Source: Protopterus annectens
Taxonomy: Eukaryota > Chordata > Ceratodontiformes > Protopteridae
Direction: 5' to 3'
DNA length: 64,000 nucleotides
Assembly: GCF_019279795.1 (NCBI RefSeq)
Contig: NC_056743.1
Span: forward strand, 624,957,748 to 625,021,747
In this document: positions 32,106 to 44,744 of the stretch, in pieces
Numbering within the stretch: position 1 is the first letter of the stretch
How the letters are laid out: every line of letters starts with the position of its first letter
Translations under genes and position numbers: made by a program
The notes under the pieces: model-generated
What the model was told of the DNA's origin: nothing
Seen by the model: only the letters and a program-made list of their open reading frames with translations
Database searches by the model: none

Positions 32106-35100
32106 TTATCCTGTACAAGGAACTATAATGCAGTCTGAAAACGAAATAGCATTGCATCACACTAGAATTTGTAATTTGTTTACATTAGGCATGCTGTGGA
32201 TAGTAAATACTTAAAAAAACTTACAGCAAAGCAACGTATATTATAATAACAGGAAATACAGACATGAAACTTGTACATGCTCTTTTGCCAAAAACTATGC
32301 TATTATAAAATAAGTATAATGGGGCATGAATTTCTGTTGACTGTTTGGTGTTACTGCTTTAATAACAACTTAGGTAAATTGCTGACGGAAAGCAGCCTTT
32401 GGGTTCCTATAATGCCTAAAGAATACAATTATCGCATGGAATTTAATGACAGCAGTACTACATTTTGCTAAGAAATCTTCACCATTTCCTGTAGTGTGGC
32501 AGTTGAATTGTTTCCTTATTTCCTTGATCTAAAGGAGGTTAAAGTAATTTGTACAAGAAGGGCTATATCAAGCTATCACATCATATCTCCTTTGTGGTAC
32601 TTTGAACACTTATCTATGACAGAACAGCAGTACTTAACTTTCCTGCACTGTTTTATGTTTTTTATATTTACAATTTCAGTTTTAAGTATGATGTTTATAT
32701 TGCAAGATGCATTGCATAATTACTTTACAACTGGGATTATATTATGCTTTTTTTTTCTTCTTGTGTCTTTTGCCTTAAGGCTTTGATTTTATTCTTAGTT
32801 ATCACTATTGTAACTTTTCTACTAGTCTCCATTACAAATGGTCCCAACTCAGCCGGATAACCCACTTACCAAAAAGGATGAAATAATGAATGCCCGTTTT
32901 ATTTTACTAGTAAGAACACAATTTCTTTGAGCCCATGAATAGTATCAAACATTCAGATACCTAATGGCTGTAGCTGAGGAGCTGCATTAGTTGAAGTGCA
33001 TTACCTGATTTCTAAACTGCAGAACACATTTGCAGTGAAGCCTGGGAATTATACATTCAAGGTTTTGCAGCTATCTGGCAGATGATTAGCTTGTGGTAAA
33101 AAAAAATATTCCTGATGCATGATCATATTCCCTTATTATTACTAGCACCAAGTCATAAATAATACCTTTTGGTACTAATAGTAGTCTGTGAGATAAGTCA
33201 GACCAGTAGGTGCTGTGTGTTTGTTATAGGCGAATTTAAGAAAAGTATTTTCTTTGTCTTAACTTTTTCTAGGTTTAAGGTCTTGGGTTATTGTGCAGGC
33301 AGTCTAGAATATTAAGTATGAAGTCATATAATACTAATGAAGCCACAAAACACATACCCTGCCTATTCCCTAACTAATCCGTCCTACTGTGATACCCAGG
33401 AAGACACACACACACACACTACCACTCATACTGCATACACTCAGACACATGTACACATCCCTACACCACCTGTCTGCTAAATGCCCTGTCACTTGCCACT
33501 AACACAGCCTCACCCATTGAAAGTAATGGATTAACATGAGCTTCTGGCCATGTTAACTAAACTGGCTGACGGTGCTGAGTTACTCAGCTGAGCTGTTGTG
33601 TGAATTGCATGGCTGCATAAATCACTTATCTCAGGCATTTTCAGTGGACAGTGTATAACTCGTTATTATATGCTTCTCCTCTGAAATCCCTCATTTACTT
33701 TTGTGGTCACTGAAATAGAAATAGTTACCAGCAGCTGTAAATCGAGCTTAGCGTTAGTGGTAATGTTTCTTAACCCAGAACACGTTTACTGTGAAACTTT
33801 GCTGAAGTCTTTGACTCAGTCTTGCATAAAGTTTGTTACTGAAAACAGACACTTTTGCCTTCTTTGAACCTAGTTAACAAGGATAAAAATAAAACAAATG
33901 TAAATGATAAAATAAGAGTGACGTCCATTGTTTCATTAAAATGTGATGGTGGCTGTTATGTCCAGCTGTTCCAGACGTACAAACAGAAATAATTTCCAGA
34001 GTACATTTTTTTTTCATGCATTAGTAGTGCAGTCTGTTTTTCAAAAGATAATCTGCTATACCAGCTTTAAGAAAACCACAACTTTTAAAAGCAGTTTAGA
34101 AGTGACTGCTACAGCATGTTCTAGAACAGGTAACAGGAGGGTCGTCACTTTTAATCTTGGTCCAAATGAAAATAAGGTCACTGGTGAAACACTTAAATGG
34201 ATGCTTTAATAATTAAGACAAAAGAGACAGACAAATGGACGAACACCAGAGAACTGTTATATGCTTAGATAGAAAGACTAAAAAATGTAAAGGCACAAGA
34301 CTGGTGTTGCGGTAACTCTTTCCAAAAATCCATCAAACAGAAGTTTTCAGGATTAAAACAAAAATCTCAAAAGATATTTTCATACTGCAAAGCATTATAG
34401 AGTGTATGCAAATCATATAGATCTTTTTTATCAATTTAGAACAGATTTTTAATTAACAGCAGAGTTATGAGAAAATCTACAAAGCACCATGCTCTGCTCT
34501 TCAATGTATCACCACTGCTCTTTCCCTTTAACAGTGGATAGGAAAGACTTATACTGCATGAACTCCATTGAAAATAAAAAAAAAACGTTTAAATGTCACG
34601 TTCAGATGCATACATGTTTATATTTTACAGCATAGGTGGGAAAGTTTGATTTTTGTATGTTTTATTAAAAATACTGCATGTTAGGAACGTATGTTTGATG
34701 TTTACCAAAATCCCATGTTTTGAAAATCCAGGCAAAATTATAAAACAGCATGAATGAAAAGAAGTCCTGACCTCTGTATAGAATATAAATATATTTTATT
34801 AGTTTCAATGTATTGCCACCACTTGCAACATGCCAGACTTAGTCATCTGTAAGTAAATTTATTTATGAAGCATTATTTAGTATGTTGCATTAGAGTTACA
34901 AAAGGGTAAGGTGTGGAACATTAAAGTCTCAAATGTAATATAATGTCCATGATAGCTGAAGTTTTTCCCTGGAGGTAGATGATCTTTGGGGACAGCTCTA
35001 GACACAAGCAGTCGAGCAAACTGACTATAGCAGCTACTGTGATTCTTGCTTCTAAGATGGTTATTCTTTCTCATCTGTTTAAATGTAAAAGAACAAATAC

Positions 35101-35974
35101 TGAAATATTTAACTGCTTTCAAAAGATTAGAAATACATTTTACAATAAGCAGGTTGCACTGCATAGGAAAGACAGTTACAGTTTATTGTTATAACTACAT
35201 GTTTATAATGGTGACTCTGAATGACAAAAAGCAAAAGAAAGTTGTAAGGCATTTAAAGCCAGTGTGATGTAATGCATAGGCTTCAGAAAACACTTTTACT
35301 TAACTTCCACAGTTCTAAAAAAAATTGGTAAACTGTACTATTTCCCTTTTCTGCAGATGCTAGCAAATTAAGTTATTCATATACCTATTTGATGAGAAAT
35401 GTCAAACTAATATGTTTTGTGATAAAAAAAAACTCCAAAACGTGCTGTAGTATTACTGCAGTACCTATAATAAGATTCCTGCTGACATCATGTGTGTTGA
35501 TAGCTGATAATCTAAAAAAATATATAAACACAAATGCTTCCATGAACTTCTGCTACCACCACTGAGGGTTTTATTTGCTGCTGTGTCACTTGCAGAGACC
35601 GGAAGAACATCCCACCAAGAGCTCTGTAAATGTGACTGTTGGCGAGCTATCTGAAAATCTGTATGAAAGAGAGTGCGGTGCAGTGTATTGTCTTTACTGC
35701 ATGCTCTCTTTAACGGGGTTGGGGCAAAAGGAAACCCCTACTGATGTCAAAACATCACTTTGCTGATGATAATACAATCTGTTCTAAGATGGCTAATAAG
35801 AAAGCATTCCTATAAATCATGAGACTGGCAGATGACCCAGGGCCAGGGGAAGGCAGTCTATTCTGCATGGAAAATGAAGGCCACCAAGGAAACTGCAGAT
35901 GATCTGCTCCTAGGAGAGGAGTACTACTTAAAAAATGGTAACAAAGTCCAATCTTTTACTTCAACAGCATCCCT
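32106..35974. other. Long stretch without recognised features
   Basis: AT-rich, with A/T runs and a short (AC)n tract at 33403-33418. The hydrophobic open frame at 32496-32786 and the short frames at 33943, 34979 and 35575 have no recognised domain. The last is preceded by a fair acceptor (TTTGCTGCTGTGTCACTTGCAG, ending at about 35,595), so an exon there is possible but unsupported. Confidence 0.4.
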
Positions 35975-36310
35975 TGTTGTGTATGCCTCTCATCCTCAGA
36001 GCAAGAATTCTGAACAAAGCCAATAAAAATAAAAAAATATATAATAATGGGGGCAAAACCCTCAAATCAGTAATGGCTTTTAAATATTGCTCTTATAAAC
36101 TTAGAAAGCTGCTAGAATAACAGGTGTTTGTATTAACATGCATTTCCTGAATGATATTTCATCTGAAACTCAAATGTCTGTTATTATTTCAAAACTTCAG
36201 CTGTCAACGTTTTGCCAGAAAACTACAAATTTTACAAAGTTCAGTTCAACAATGCGAGTCAAAAATCTGTATATTCTGTGAAATTCTGGACATTTGAGAG
36301 GTATGCTGCT
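35975..36310 (+). mobile_element. M-family DNA transposon copy
   Basis: Starts TATGCCTCTCATCCTCAGAG and ends GACATTTGAGAGGTATGC. The interior shows TTGCTCTTATAAACTTAGAA, GCATTTCCTGAATGATATTT and GCCAGAAAACTACAAATTTT. Terminal inversion is clear; both ends carry TATG/GTATG at the edge. No coding capacity. Confidence 0.65.
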
Positions 36311-37469
36311 GAGTAAGCTCACACCGAAATGCATATGTGCACAGGGGCGCACCTGTTATATTGTGGGCTGCAGGTAGACGGCAAAACTCCCTTGCGAAAA
36401 TGCTTTAATGGCATTACAATGAGATACAAATACCATTTGTTTATTTAAATTAGATTTGCTGTTGAGTCCATGATGTCATTAAAATAAATCTATGTATGTT
36501 TTAAATCAACACCTGTATACAATTTTTCACATCACACTACAGATTAAGGCTGGGAAGATGACTTTGGATGTGGGGTTGTATTACCATCTGGGTTCTGCTC
36601 TTCTCTCTAGTCAGCAGATGAGATCTCCACTCTCTTTAGTTCGCCTTCTTTCTCTGATTTTTCCAAAGCTTTCCTGTATGAGAGAGAAAAAAAAAAACTT
36701 CACGTAAGATCCAAAGTAGAATATCTAAAGTACATGGAAAATTGCATCACTATGTGATTTGACTAATTGTATGGCATGTGTGATGGTGACTGGGGTTATT
36801 GATCTATTTCAGAGATGCCAAGAGCTTTGCTCGCTGGACTTCACTTGTCCTACTTGCATCTGATCAGTCTGTGCACAAGACTGTGACTTCTGTATGCTAG
36901 AGCTGATCGTGACAGTGTATGATGCAGAAACAGGTACCATGCCTTGAGTTTGCTAAAATCTCTAAGGCTGACATCCACAGCCAGGCAGAGCATGTGTACT
37001 TTTGGCCTGAGAAAAAGGCAGAGTCATAACTGCACAACAGTTCCATTATTGCAAATGCTAATTCCATTAATGTAAAAGCATTCCTAAGGGCCGTCACAAA
37101 ACAGTGTGTGTGTAGAATTTGTAATGTTAATCTTCTTAAGAAACTGGTCAGCTTTATGCAGTGTTTACTAACCTACCTCTGGATGGCTGCCTCAGTCCTT
37201 AGTGTTGAGAAACCTTCTTCTAATCCAGCACAATGACTGATGAGAGAACAGTGTTTTATCATATCCAGTAGCCCCCCCCTCATTGTTTCCTTGTTTTCTA
37301 TCTACTGGTCATGTGGCTCCAGCTCACAGAACAGCATACCTTAGTGGCTAGTTGCAAAACATCCATAAGCATTGTCAATCTGAAAGAAGGGGGTGGACAG
37401 TCTAGCTGTTATTGTCTTGCAAATGGTAAATTATTACATCCACTACAGCAGGCTAGTTTCTGAGATAAG
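36311..37469. other. No recognisable feature
   Basis: Mixed sequence with an A11 run near 36,690 and a C8 run near 37,272. No elements or exons recognised. Confidence 0.4.
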
Positions 37470-37720
37470 CCATATGTAAGGTCGCATTGTAATCAAAATG
37501 GATTCTAGAGACATGAAAGTAACTCACAGCACTGTACAAAGCCCTGATGAGACCTAACTTAGAATAACATGTAAGGTTATTGAGAACATACTTAAAAGGA
37601 GACAAGGATGGTGGAACAAGTGCAGAGGAGCTCAAAAGGAATGATATATCTTGAGGTGTTGAACTATGGAAGTAGGCAGTAGATATCAGACCTTTATGAT
37701 GCACAAGCAAGAAGGAACTA
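37470..37720 (+). mobile_element. CR1/L3-type LINE fragment
   Basis: CACTGTACAAAGCCCTGATG followed by AGACCTAACTTAGAATA encodes ALYKALMRPNLE, the block ALVRPHLEYC near the end of CR1 RTs. It is followed by a run comparable to the KGDKD...AEELK part. Short, old and interrupted by stops. Confidence 0.5.
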
Positions 37721-38039
37721 TGGGGTGGGTATGGCATCAAGTAAGAAAATAATTCAAGGGAAATTGCAAAGAGAGCTGTCTCTGAGAATGAAAGATGGCG
37801 GTAAAAGGGTATTACCAACTGTTACCTTGTTTTCTAGTCCACACCAGCCTTCCACACTGTCAGCTGATAATCCTGTCGTATCCATGGCAGTACCCCATCA
37901 GTACTGACTTTGCTGCAGTGACACCTTTAGTCAGATGTATTTCAGCATTTCAAGCTGCCAAATGGAGGCCTTCCTGATATTTGAGCAAACTCATATATGT
38001 GTTGTTACAAAAACTTAGTTTTTATTAGTATGCATCAAG

Positions 38040-38315
38040 AATTACAATATTCGGTGGTACAGCGGTAGCGTTGTTGCCTCACAGCAAGAGGTTCGATTCT
38101 CAGTTGGAGTGCCTTCTGTGTGGAGTCTGCATGTCCTCCCCGTGGTCGAGTGGCCTCCGAAAGACATGCGTGAATGGATGTGCCTTTGCTGAAGGTTGGG
38201 TGTCGGGCTGGCAACTCGGCACAATAAAAAAACTCGACTGCCAATCATTAGCGGACCAGAGTTCCGCTGTGGCGACCCCTAACCGGGAAAAGCCGAAAAG
38301 ACAATTACAATATTC
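38040..38315. repeat. 13-bp target-site duplication around SINE-A copy 2
   Basis: AATTACAATATTC at 38040-38052 and at 38303-38315, perfect. Confidence 0.85.
38053..38302 (+). mobile_element. SINE-A, copy 2, internally shortened
   Basis: The head has GGTGGTACAGCGGTAGCGTT and GGTTCGATTCTCAG, followed by GTGTGGAGTCTGCATGTCCT. The end is CGACCCCTAACCGGGAAAAG with CCGAAAAG. About 250 bp against 347 bp for the copy at 8292: it lacks the GGTGCTCC...CTAAATTGG middle. Perfect flanking duplications show that it inserted as is, or nearly so, and recently. The final GAA repeat is short. Confidence 0.85.
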
Positions 38316-38579
38316 TGAATTTGAGCTCCTTGAATGTTTAGTCACATCTGATAAAGTCAATTACCACATCATTGTCAAGTTATAGATCCCCTTCAGTGTC
38401 ACCTGAAAACCATAGCACGTATCCTGCCAAATTACTTTCTCTATTGGTTAATCCCGGTCCCCTACTTCTAAGCCAGCTTCAGTAGTCCATCCATCACCTG
38501 GGAGACCTATACAGCTACCAAAATATATACCCAGCTTTTCCTAGACTTCATTATTACCAACTCTCTGGTTTAAACTGAT

Positions 38580-38960
38580 CAATTTCACATGACAGAGAGA
38601 ACTATACTTAAAAGACCAAAAAGCACCTTGGAACCAAAATGAAGAGTGAACACCACACAGTTTATTAAGGTAAACGACAGCACAAACCACACTATAGCAC
38701 AAATCGCTTTAACTGTATCACCGCGTTTTTCGTTCTGATTAGAACTTCATCAGATGCATAAACAGTTATGCAAAATTAATCACCCCTTAATATAACCAAT
38801 TTAAAAATATATGAGCCAATCAAATACATACTTATAAAATCATCAGGATCGTCAACTTGAACAGCACAATTTGTGCTTTTTATTTCTTCATTTTATTAAA
38901 GCCCATGTTTTAACAGAATTTCTCAGTGAACTTTTCGTTGTGGTTGAAGCCTTTTTTTCA
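38580..38960 (-). mobile_element. Penelope-like element terminal region (tentative), fossil
   Basis: Contains, on the minus strand, a CTGATGA...GAAA module at 38753-38728 of the kind recurring in the terminal repeats of Penelope-like elements. Flanking sequence has no frame. No GIY-YIG endonuclease or RT was found next to it, so only a terminal part would be present. The family assignment rests on the module alone. Confidence 0.35.
38728..38753 (-). ncRNA. Hammerhead-like core motif
   Basis: Minus strand: CTGATGA, one extra A, GTTCT, loop AATC, AGAAC, GAAA. The two pentamers pair perfectly as stem II between the conserved CUGAUGA and GAAA boxes. The unpaired A after CUGAUGA departs from the textbook hammerhead. 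I could not place stems I and III or the cleavage triplet with confidence. Confidence 0.35.
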
Positions 38961-39467
38961 TTTTACTATTTTTGCCTATTAAGGCTTCCACTGGAGGTGG
39001 TTTTTGGTTTGGTTGCTTGTGCCTGATTTAATATGTGTCTTACCAAGCACATATTTTAGCTTGGAAGACCACAGTGCTTTGTAACCAAGAGAATAAAAGT
39101 GGCTAGGATCCCTTCGCTATCCAGATATATTAGAAAGCCTTTCATTTTTTCCATCTCAAACAGCTTCCTAAGTGGAGATCTCTGTTTTTCCTATTGGGCT
39201 ATGAAAAATCCTTTTACCAGATCTTTACCACCTCAAAACACTGATAATAAAAGGAATACTTGCACCAAAATATTTAACTTGCATCATAACATAAACAGGA
39301 ATTTTTGAAAGGATAGGATAGGTTTATTACCAGAAAGATTAACTACCTGTGGGAAAAAAAATTCCCTTGCATGTTAAAGTGTAACACTGTAGTCTCCTTC
39401 AAGTTCAGTCCCCCACCCCATATGACTGGCCCAATGGATCCTCTACCTGCATCCAGTCAACCCGTTT

Positions 39468-39644
39468 ATTCTGTGGGACGAGAGCTGGGCATCTGTAGAC
39501 TAGGTGAGAGCCCTACAATCCTATTCATTCTGTGAGGTGAGAGCTGGGCATCTGTAGATTAGGTGAGAGCCCTACAATCCTATTCATTCTGTGGGGCAAG
39601 AGCTGGGCATCTGTAGACTGGGTGAGAGCCCTACAATCCTATTC
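39468..39644 (+). repeat. 59-bp tandem repeat, three copies
   Basis: Units start at 39468, 39527 and 39586 with ATTCTGTGGG(A/G)-like sequence and contain GAGAGCCCTACAATCCTATT. They differ at only a few positions. Confidence 0.95.
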
Positions 39645-39724
39645 ATTCCTGCCATTATCTCAATCAGCCTATTCATTCCCAGCAGTGAGAATCTTCGGGT
39701 GGTAGGGTGAGGGCCAGCTACCCC

Positions 39725-40012
39725 ACCCATGGAGAAGAAATTTTGCAGTGACTCTTTGAGCACTACTGTGTGCTACTCATCACAGAGGAGGTGCAACTGT
39801 GCACTCACTAGGCTACATGCATATGCACAAATACAGCACATGCTCCTAGGCACAACACCTGGTGCTCCCACTAGGTGTCACCCAAGTGGTAAGGCAGAGC
39901 TGCCTCTCCACAAGATGAGTGAGTCTGCAGCAGTTGCTCACTCCCATCCTCCCCAGACAGCTCCTACAGGTATTCGAACCTTGGATTATCTATCTATGCC
40001 ATCAGCTCTCTT
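39725..40012 (-). mobile_element. tRNA-like SINE (SINE-E), antisense
   Basis: On the minus strand, GAGCTGATGGCATAGATAG can serve as an A box and GGTTCGAATACCTGTAGG as a B box at about 39,965-39,985. The rest of the body is unassigned. Right end near 40012. Confidence 0.4.
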
Positions 40013-40969
40013 TTTAAGTTAAGTCTTGATAAGTTGCCTGAATTCACATACATTTACTCCAGGGATAAGTATTATGGCTGTTATTAAGAAAGGAGTTAAA
40101 CTTTCCTGCAGTGATTTGTAGAGTGCATGCCTAGGCTATGTGTGGCTGTGCAAGTCACCCATCTTCTACTAATCTATGAACCTAAATTAAACATTGAGGA
40201 ACATGCATTGCTTAAGGTAAGCTGAAGCCTGCATGTAAAAGTACACTATGGAAATAAATTACCTCACTCAGGTTTCCACATCTGGTGTGATATTCAACAT
40301 TCCCTTCTGTATATCAGGTAGAGTACCAATGTTAGTCACTTTGGAGGTGTACTCCTGACTTCAGATATTGGCATTTATAAGCTAGGTATGTTCTCAACAT
40401 ATCTCACACTGACACAAGATGGAGAAACTAGAGCTAACTTATTCAAAGCTCAGCTGTCGTAACTGCATAGGTAAAAATGTACAGATCAAGTTTTGGATAA
40501 ATATGTCAATCAAAGAGACTTGATTAGCACTTTCATTGCAGACTTATGCTTTGATATTTCATGAAGGTGGCTGCAATCTAAATAAGGGGACTTTACATAG
40601 AGCACAGAGTCTCACTGTATCACACTGCTCCTCCTCCCAAAATCTTCCCAGTAACAGAAAAGTCTCGGAACTTCCCTTAGAAATCAACAAAGTACTTTGG
40701 GTCCCCCTTACAAAAAAAAAAATTAAATTGTGACTCTTACAGTGAAACATGTTGACCCAGTCCTTCAAATGCATACATTTGACACACAAAGTTTGGCTTA
40801 GGACATTATGTTTTATTTATATATTTGCAGTCAGATACATGTGCTTATTCACTGTTATCATTCTGCAGTTAGCCTGATGACATATAAAACTGATACTGAA
40901 AAGTCAACTAAATAAGCACATTCTTGGGCCTCACCAGGGATGCTAGCCTTACCATTTGGGAATGACTGG
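40013..40969. other. No recognisable feature
   Basis: Unique-looking flank of the DIRS element. An A10 run is near 40,711. No exon or element end seen. Confidence 0.4.
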
Positions 40970-41138
40970 ATGTTCTTCGTGTTTCACTGTTGCAGTCATC
41001 ACATAGGGTATCCCTCGACCGGCCCAAATACCAGAGACTTAGTATTTCTGCATTGGTTACTGTTGCTTGAGGACTGACGTCAGGTCATCAGGAGTATAAA
41101 GTAAGGCAGCCGACACCATTACATCAGTCTTTCTTGCC
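40970..41138 (+). repeat. DIRS copy 5 left inverted terminal repeat
   Basis: ATGTTCTTCGTGTTTCACTG at the edge; CCAGAGACTTAGTATTTCTG and GTCAGGTCATCAGGAGTATAA inside are the reverse complement of the matching parts of 46129-46347. Confidence 0.9.
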
Positions 41139-41269
41139 ATGGACCCCGAAGCAGAAGCAGTTTGCATGACTGCCAGTTGGCCACTACCTGAGTTTCGTCT
41201 ACCGAATTGAAGTTGAAGTCTTCTAAAGCTAAGTATCCCATTGGGTATCCTTTTTTCCTGCACTAACCG

Positions 41270-42880
41270 ATGTCAGAAAAAGTTAATAATTGTCTTGCCT
41301 GTGGAAAGCAAATACCACACCATGACTTACACTCTTACTGCATCACTTGTTTAGACCCAGACCATGACATCCCCCATTGTCACTTCTGTGCTTTGTTCAA
41401 TGCCAGAACTATCCATCTTCGGGCCCTTATTGTAGCCAGATATTTTTGCTTACAGTCCTCAAATTCCGATATGGCTTTGGTAAGCCATCCGACAGCAGAT
41501 CTTCCAAAAAAACATAAAGATAAAGACAAAGACAGACCACACAGGTCCAAACCTACCGACAACACTTCCGTTAAGCTAGTTGTCAGTTCTCCAGTACTCA
41601 GTGAAGCACTTTTACAGCCCCTGATGCCCGCTTTAGTTGATTTGCAGGCCACTACCGATACCCTTTTGGAGTCCGGTATGCCACAAAACTCTTCCTCAAC
41701 TAAAGATCCTGCGATCATCTCTACCTTGGACGGGTCCAGAGCCGCTGAGCAGGCACTGGCTTCCGAGGAAATTCTTCGCACTACCAAATCTCGACACAAA
41801 CTGACGTCTTCTTTCACGACTACCGTTCTTTCAAAAATGACCGAGTTTCTTAGGCCCAATGTTTGAACTACACCCAAGAAACTGATGACCCACTCGCATG
41901 CACCTGCTACCTTGCCTAAGTCTCAAATGCTTAAAATGGTGGAAGACCTTATCATGCTGATCAGGGGAAGTCAAGCTACCCCTTCCAAAAGGAAAAAGAG
42001 ATTTGTCCTCTGTAGTTTTATCTGAACAAGAGTCAGATGACTCTGCTGCATCTGACTATGAAGACATGCAACCCCTTTCCACTTATGAGGATTATGATGC
42101 AGAGGACTCCATTCCTTCAGCCTCTCCCTCAGAGGATTTTTCCTTTGGGGGAACCCTCCATACTTTAAGGGAGCATTTCCAATGGGAGAGTCAGGACTAC
42201 CCTCAGTCAAAAAAGAGACTCAGGGGAATTCCTAGATCTTCCATAGCACAGACCTTTGGCCATCCCCCCAGTCCTGGATATTATGGAGGATGTTTTCCTC
42301 AAATCCAGCTTGACTCCTGATGCCCTACCTCTGCTCCCAGAAAACCAGACAGGTACTCTAGAGTCCCTGACACACACAAATATCTTTTTGAAAAATCCAA
42401 CAGCTGACCCTGAGGTCATTTCTCAAGGGCCAAAAGGGATTAAAGCAACCTCTGCTAAGAATCCCACCCCCTCAGACAGGGATTCCCGAGCTTAGGACAG
42501 ATGGGGTAAAAAAGTATACACCTCAGCCACTCTTGCTATCAGGGCACTAAATTGTCAGTTCCATATGCTGAAATTTCACCAACATACCCTGGAACTCTTT
42601 AAACAAAAAATGTGTTCCTTTCCTGCTTGGGCAGAATCTAAAGATTTACAAGACTTGAAGCATTCTGCAAGTCAAGTAACTAAACACACCTTGCACTGTG
42701 GTTTTGATGGCCTGGAAGCTTCTTGCAGTGCAGCAGTCACTGGATCTGTAATTAGAAGGCATGCATGGCTCAAGGAACAGCCCCTGCCAGACCATGTCAA
42801 ATCCAAATTGTTGGATGCCCCCTTGCACAAAGATAACCTATTTGGCACTACGGCAGGAGAGGTCTTAAAAAAGATGTAAG
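41270..42880 (+). pseudogene. DIRS copy 5 gag-like region
   Basis: It starts at the ATG at 41270. The first 70 residues have Cys/His pairs (CLACGKQIPHHDLHSYC and DIPHCHFC) that look metal-binding, then a Lys/Ser-rich stretch, then acidic sequence (SEQESDDSAASDYED near 42,025). The block LEASCSAAVTGSVIRRHAWL at 42,712-42,771 recurs at 40-95 in copy 1. The protein would form the element's particle. Fossil. Confidence 0.75.
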
Positions 42881-42894
42881 AAAAAGCAAAATCT

Positions 42895-44499
42895 ATGCAA
42901 GCAGTTAAGGATTTCTTACAGGTCCAGCCCCCTAGGTTCAGCAGGCATTGTCAATCCAAGCACTGGTCCTTTCCTGCTCCAAGTAAACCTGCCCAGCCCA
43001 GGCCCCGTGGAAACAGACCCCCCCCCCCCGACAGTAGCCCCAGGGAATGCAGAGATCTAAGCAGTGGACTACCTCCACTTCAAAACCAGGGAGTTCTAAG
43101 CCACCCGCTTATGGTAAGAACTCACAATAACTCACCTCCTCCACCCTCATCCTCTGCCCATCTTCACTTACCTCTAGGAGGAAAACTTTCCTTTCACTCA
43201 AGCACATGGGCCACCATTACCAAGGACCAATGGGTTCTGAACATTGTGTCCCAGGAATACAAATGTTCCTTCCACACCCTTCCAACCCCAAAATGGTTCC
43301 CAGATCTACTACCAAATCAGTGGGCAGAGGCTCAAAAATTCAAAATGCTCACCCTCCAGCAGCTGCTACCCATGCTCTCCAAAGATGCTTGGCTGGCCAC
43401 CCTAGATCTAAAGGAGGCCTACCTCCACATTCCTATCAGGAATCATGTAGGAAATATCTCCACCTCAGGGCATGAACTCAACTCTTTCAGTTCTTTGCAC
43501 TTCCCTTTGGCTTATCTACTGCTCCCAAAGTTTTCACAAAATGTCTGTCTCCAGCCATTGCCTTTTGCAGACAAACAACTATTCAAATTTACCCATACTT
43601 AGATGACTGCCTTATTCAGGGAGACAGCCAGGAAAAGCTGCTCAGCCACCTGGCCTTTGTAAAGACCCTACTAACCTCCCTAGGGTACACAATCAATGAA
43701 AATAAATCCAAACAGGTACCCACCCAAAGGATAATCTTCCTGGGAGCAAGTCTGGACACAGCATCCCAGATGGCATACCTTACACCAGAGAAACACATTT
43801 TCCTGACAGCCTACTTCTCTCAACTAGCCACCAGAACCCAGCTATCTTCAAGAAAGATCCTGAAAGCTCTGGGGTTCATGGCATCTTGCATACCACTCAT
43901 TTCATATGCCAGACTGAATGAGGAAACTACAATGGTGCCTAAAGAGCTTTTGGTGTCAACACTCTCAAGACCTGGAAACTCTTCTACCTATAATTCCTTG
44001 CCTCAGAAAGGATTTTTTTGGGTGGGCAACAGCATGCTCCCACAACAAGGGACTGACCTTCTCCCCACCCCCTGCCACCCAGACCCTCACCACAGACACA
44101 TCAGACTACACTTGGGGTGCTCACCTGGACGGCAGGTGCATACAGGGCCAATGGAGCCCACAGCAAATCCCTCTTTACATCAATCAAAAAGAGATGATGG
44201 CTGTTCAGAACGCCTTGGTAGCTTTTAAACCCCTTCTCTCTCCAGGGGTTCTCCTGATCAAAACAGACAACACCACTGTGATGTGGTACATCAACAATCA
44301 GGGAGGGACTCACTCCTATTCTCTATGCAGGCTGACTATGACCCTTTGGCTCACAGCCTCTTCTATGCAACTACACCTGTTAGCACAATACCTACCAGGT
44401 TCTCTCAACTCTCTGGCAGACCAATTAAGCAGAAGTCTTCTGGACTCGCACAAGTGGCAACTCAACAGAAGTACCTTCACTCTAATAACTCAGAAATAG
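42895..44499 (+). pseudogene. DIRS copy 5 reverse transcriptase and RNase H region
   Basis: RT blocks KMLTLQQLLPML and LATLDLKEAYLHIPI (43,340-43,440), the YLDDCLIQ box (43,599-43,620), then a thumb region with LGASLDTASQMAY. RNase H follows with LTTDTSDYTWGAHLDGRC (44,090-44,140) and LIKTDNTTVMWYINNQGG (44,256-44,310). DIRS RTs form their own clade near Ty3/Gypsy. Fossil with few breaks. Confidence 0.85.
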
Positions 44500-44744
44500 G
44501 GAAGCCTGAAGGTCGACCTCTTTGCCTCCCACACCAACGATCAGCTCAGCATATTCTACACCAGGGAGCATCACTGCATGGCTTGGAAAGTGGATGCCCT
44601 GTCCCTCCCCTGGGTCAATTTATCAGTCTATGCATTTCCTCCCCTACTTCTCATCCCTAGGGCGCTGCTCAAAATAAGGGAGGAAAAACCAAGGACCATT
44701 CTCATACCTCCAGACTGGCCCAGACAACACTGGTACCCCTTGCT

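Noticed and set aside
32496-32786. 96-codon hydrophobic frame resembling a membrane protein
   Set aside because: T-rich DNA gives Phe/Leu/Ile by chance; no splice sites, no basic flank pattern, no known motif.
35575-35766. 63-codon frame after a fair splice acceptor
   Set aside because: No domain, no donor in a sensible place and a Cys-rich end that looks random; mentioned only as a possibility.
39468-39644. CRISPR-like array
   Set aside because: Three head-to-tail 59-bp units without spacers in a vertebrate genome: a simple tandem repeat.
39960-40012. A real tRNA gene
   Set aside because: A- and B-box-like words occur but no cloverleaf can be folded; a SINE head fits better. The same holds for the other tRNA-like words in the window.
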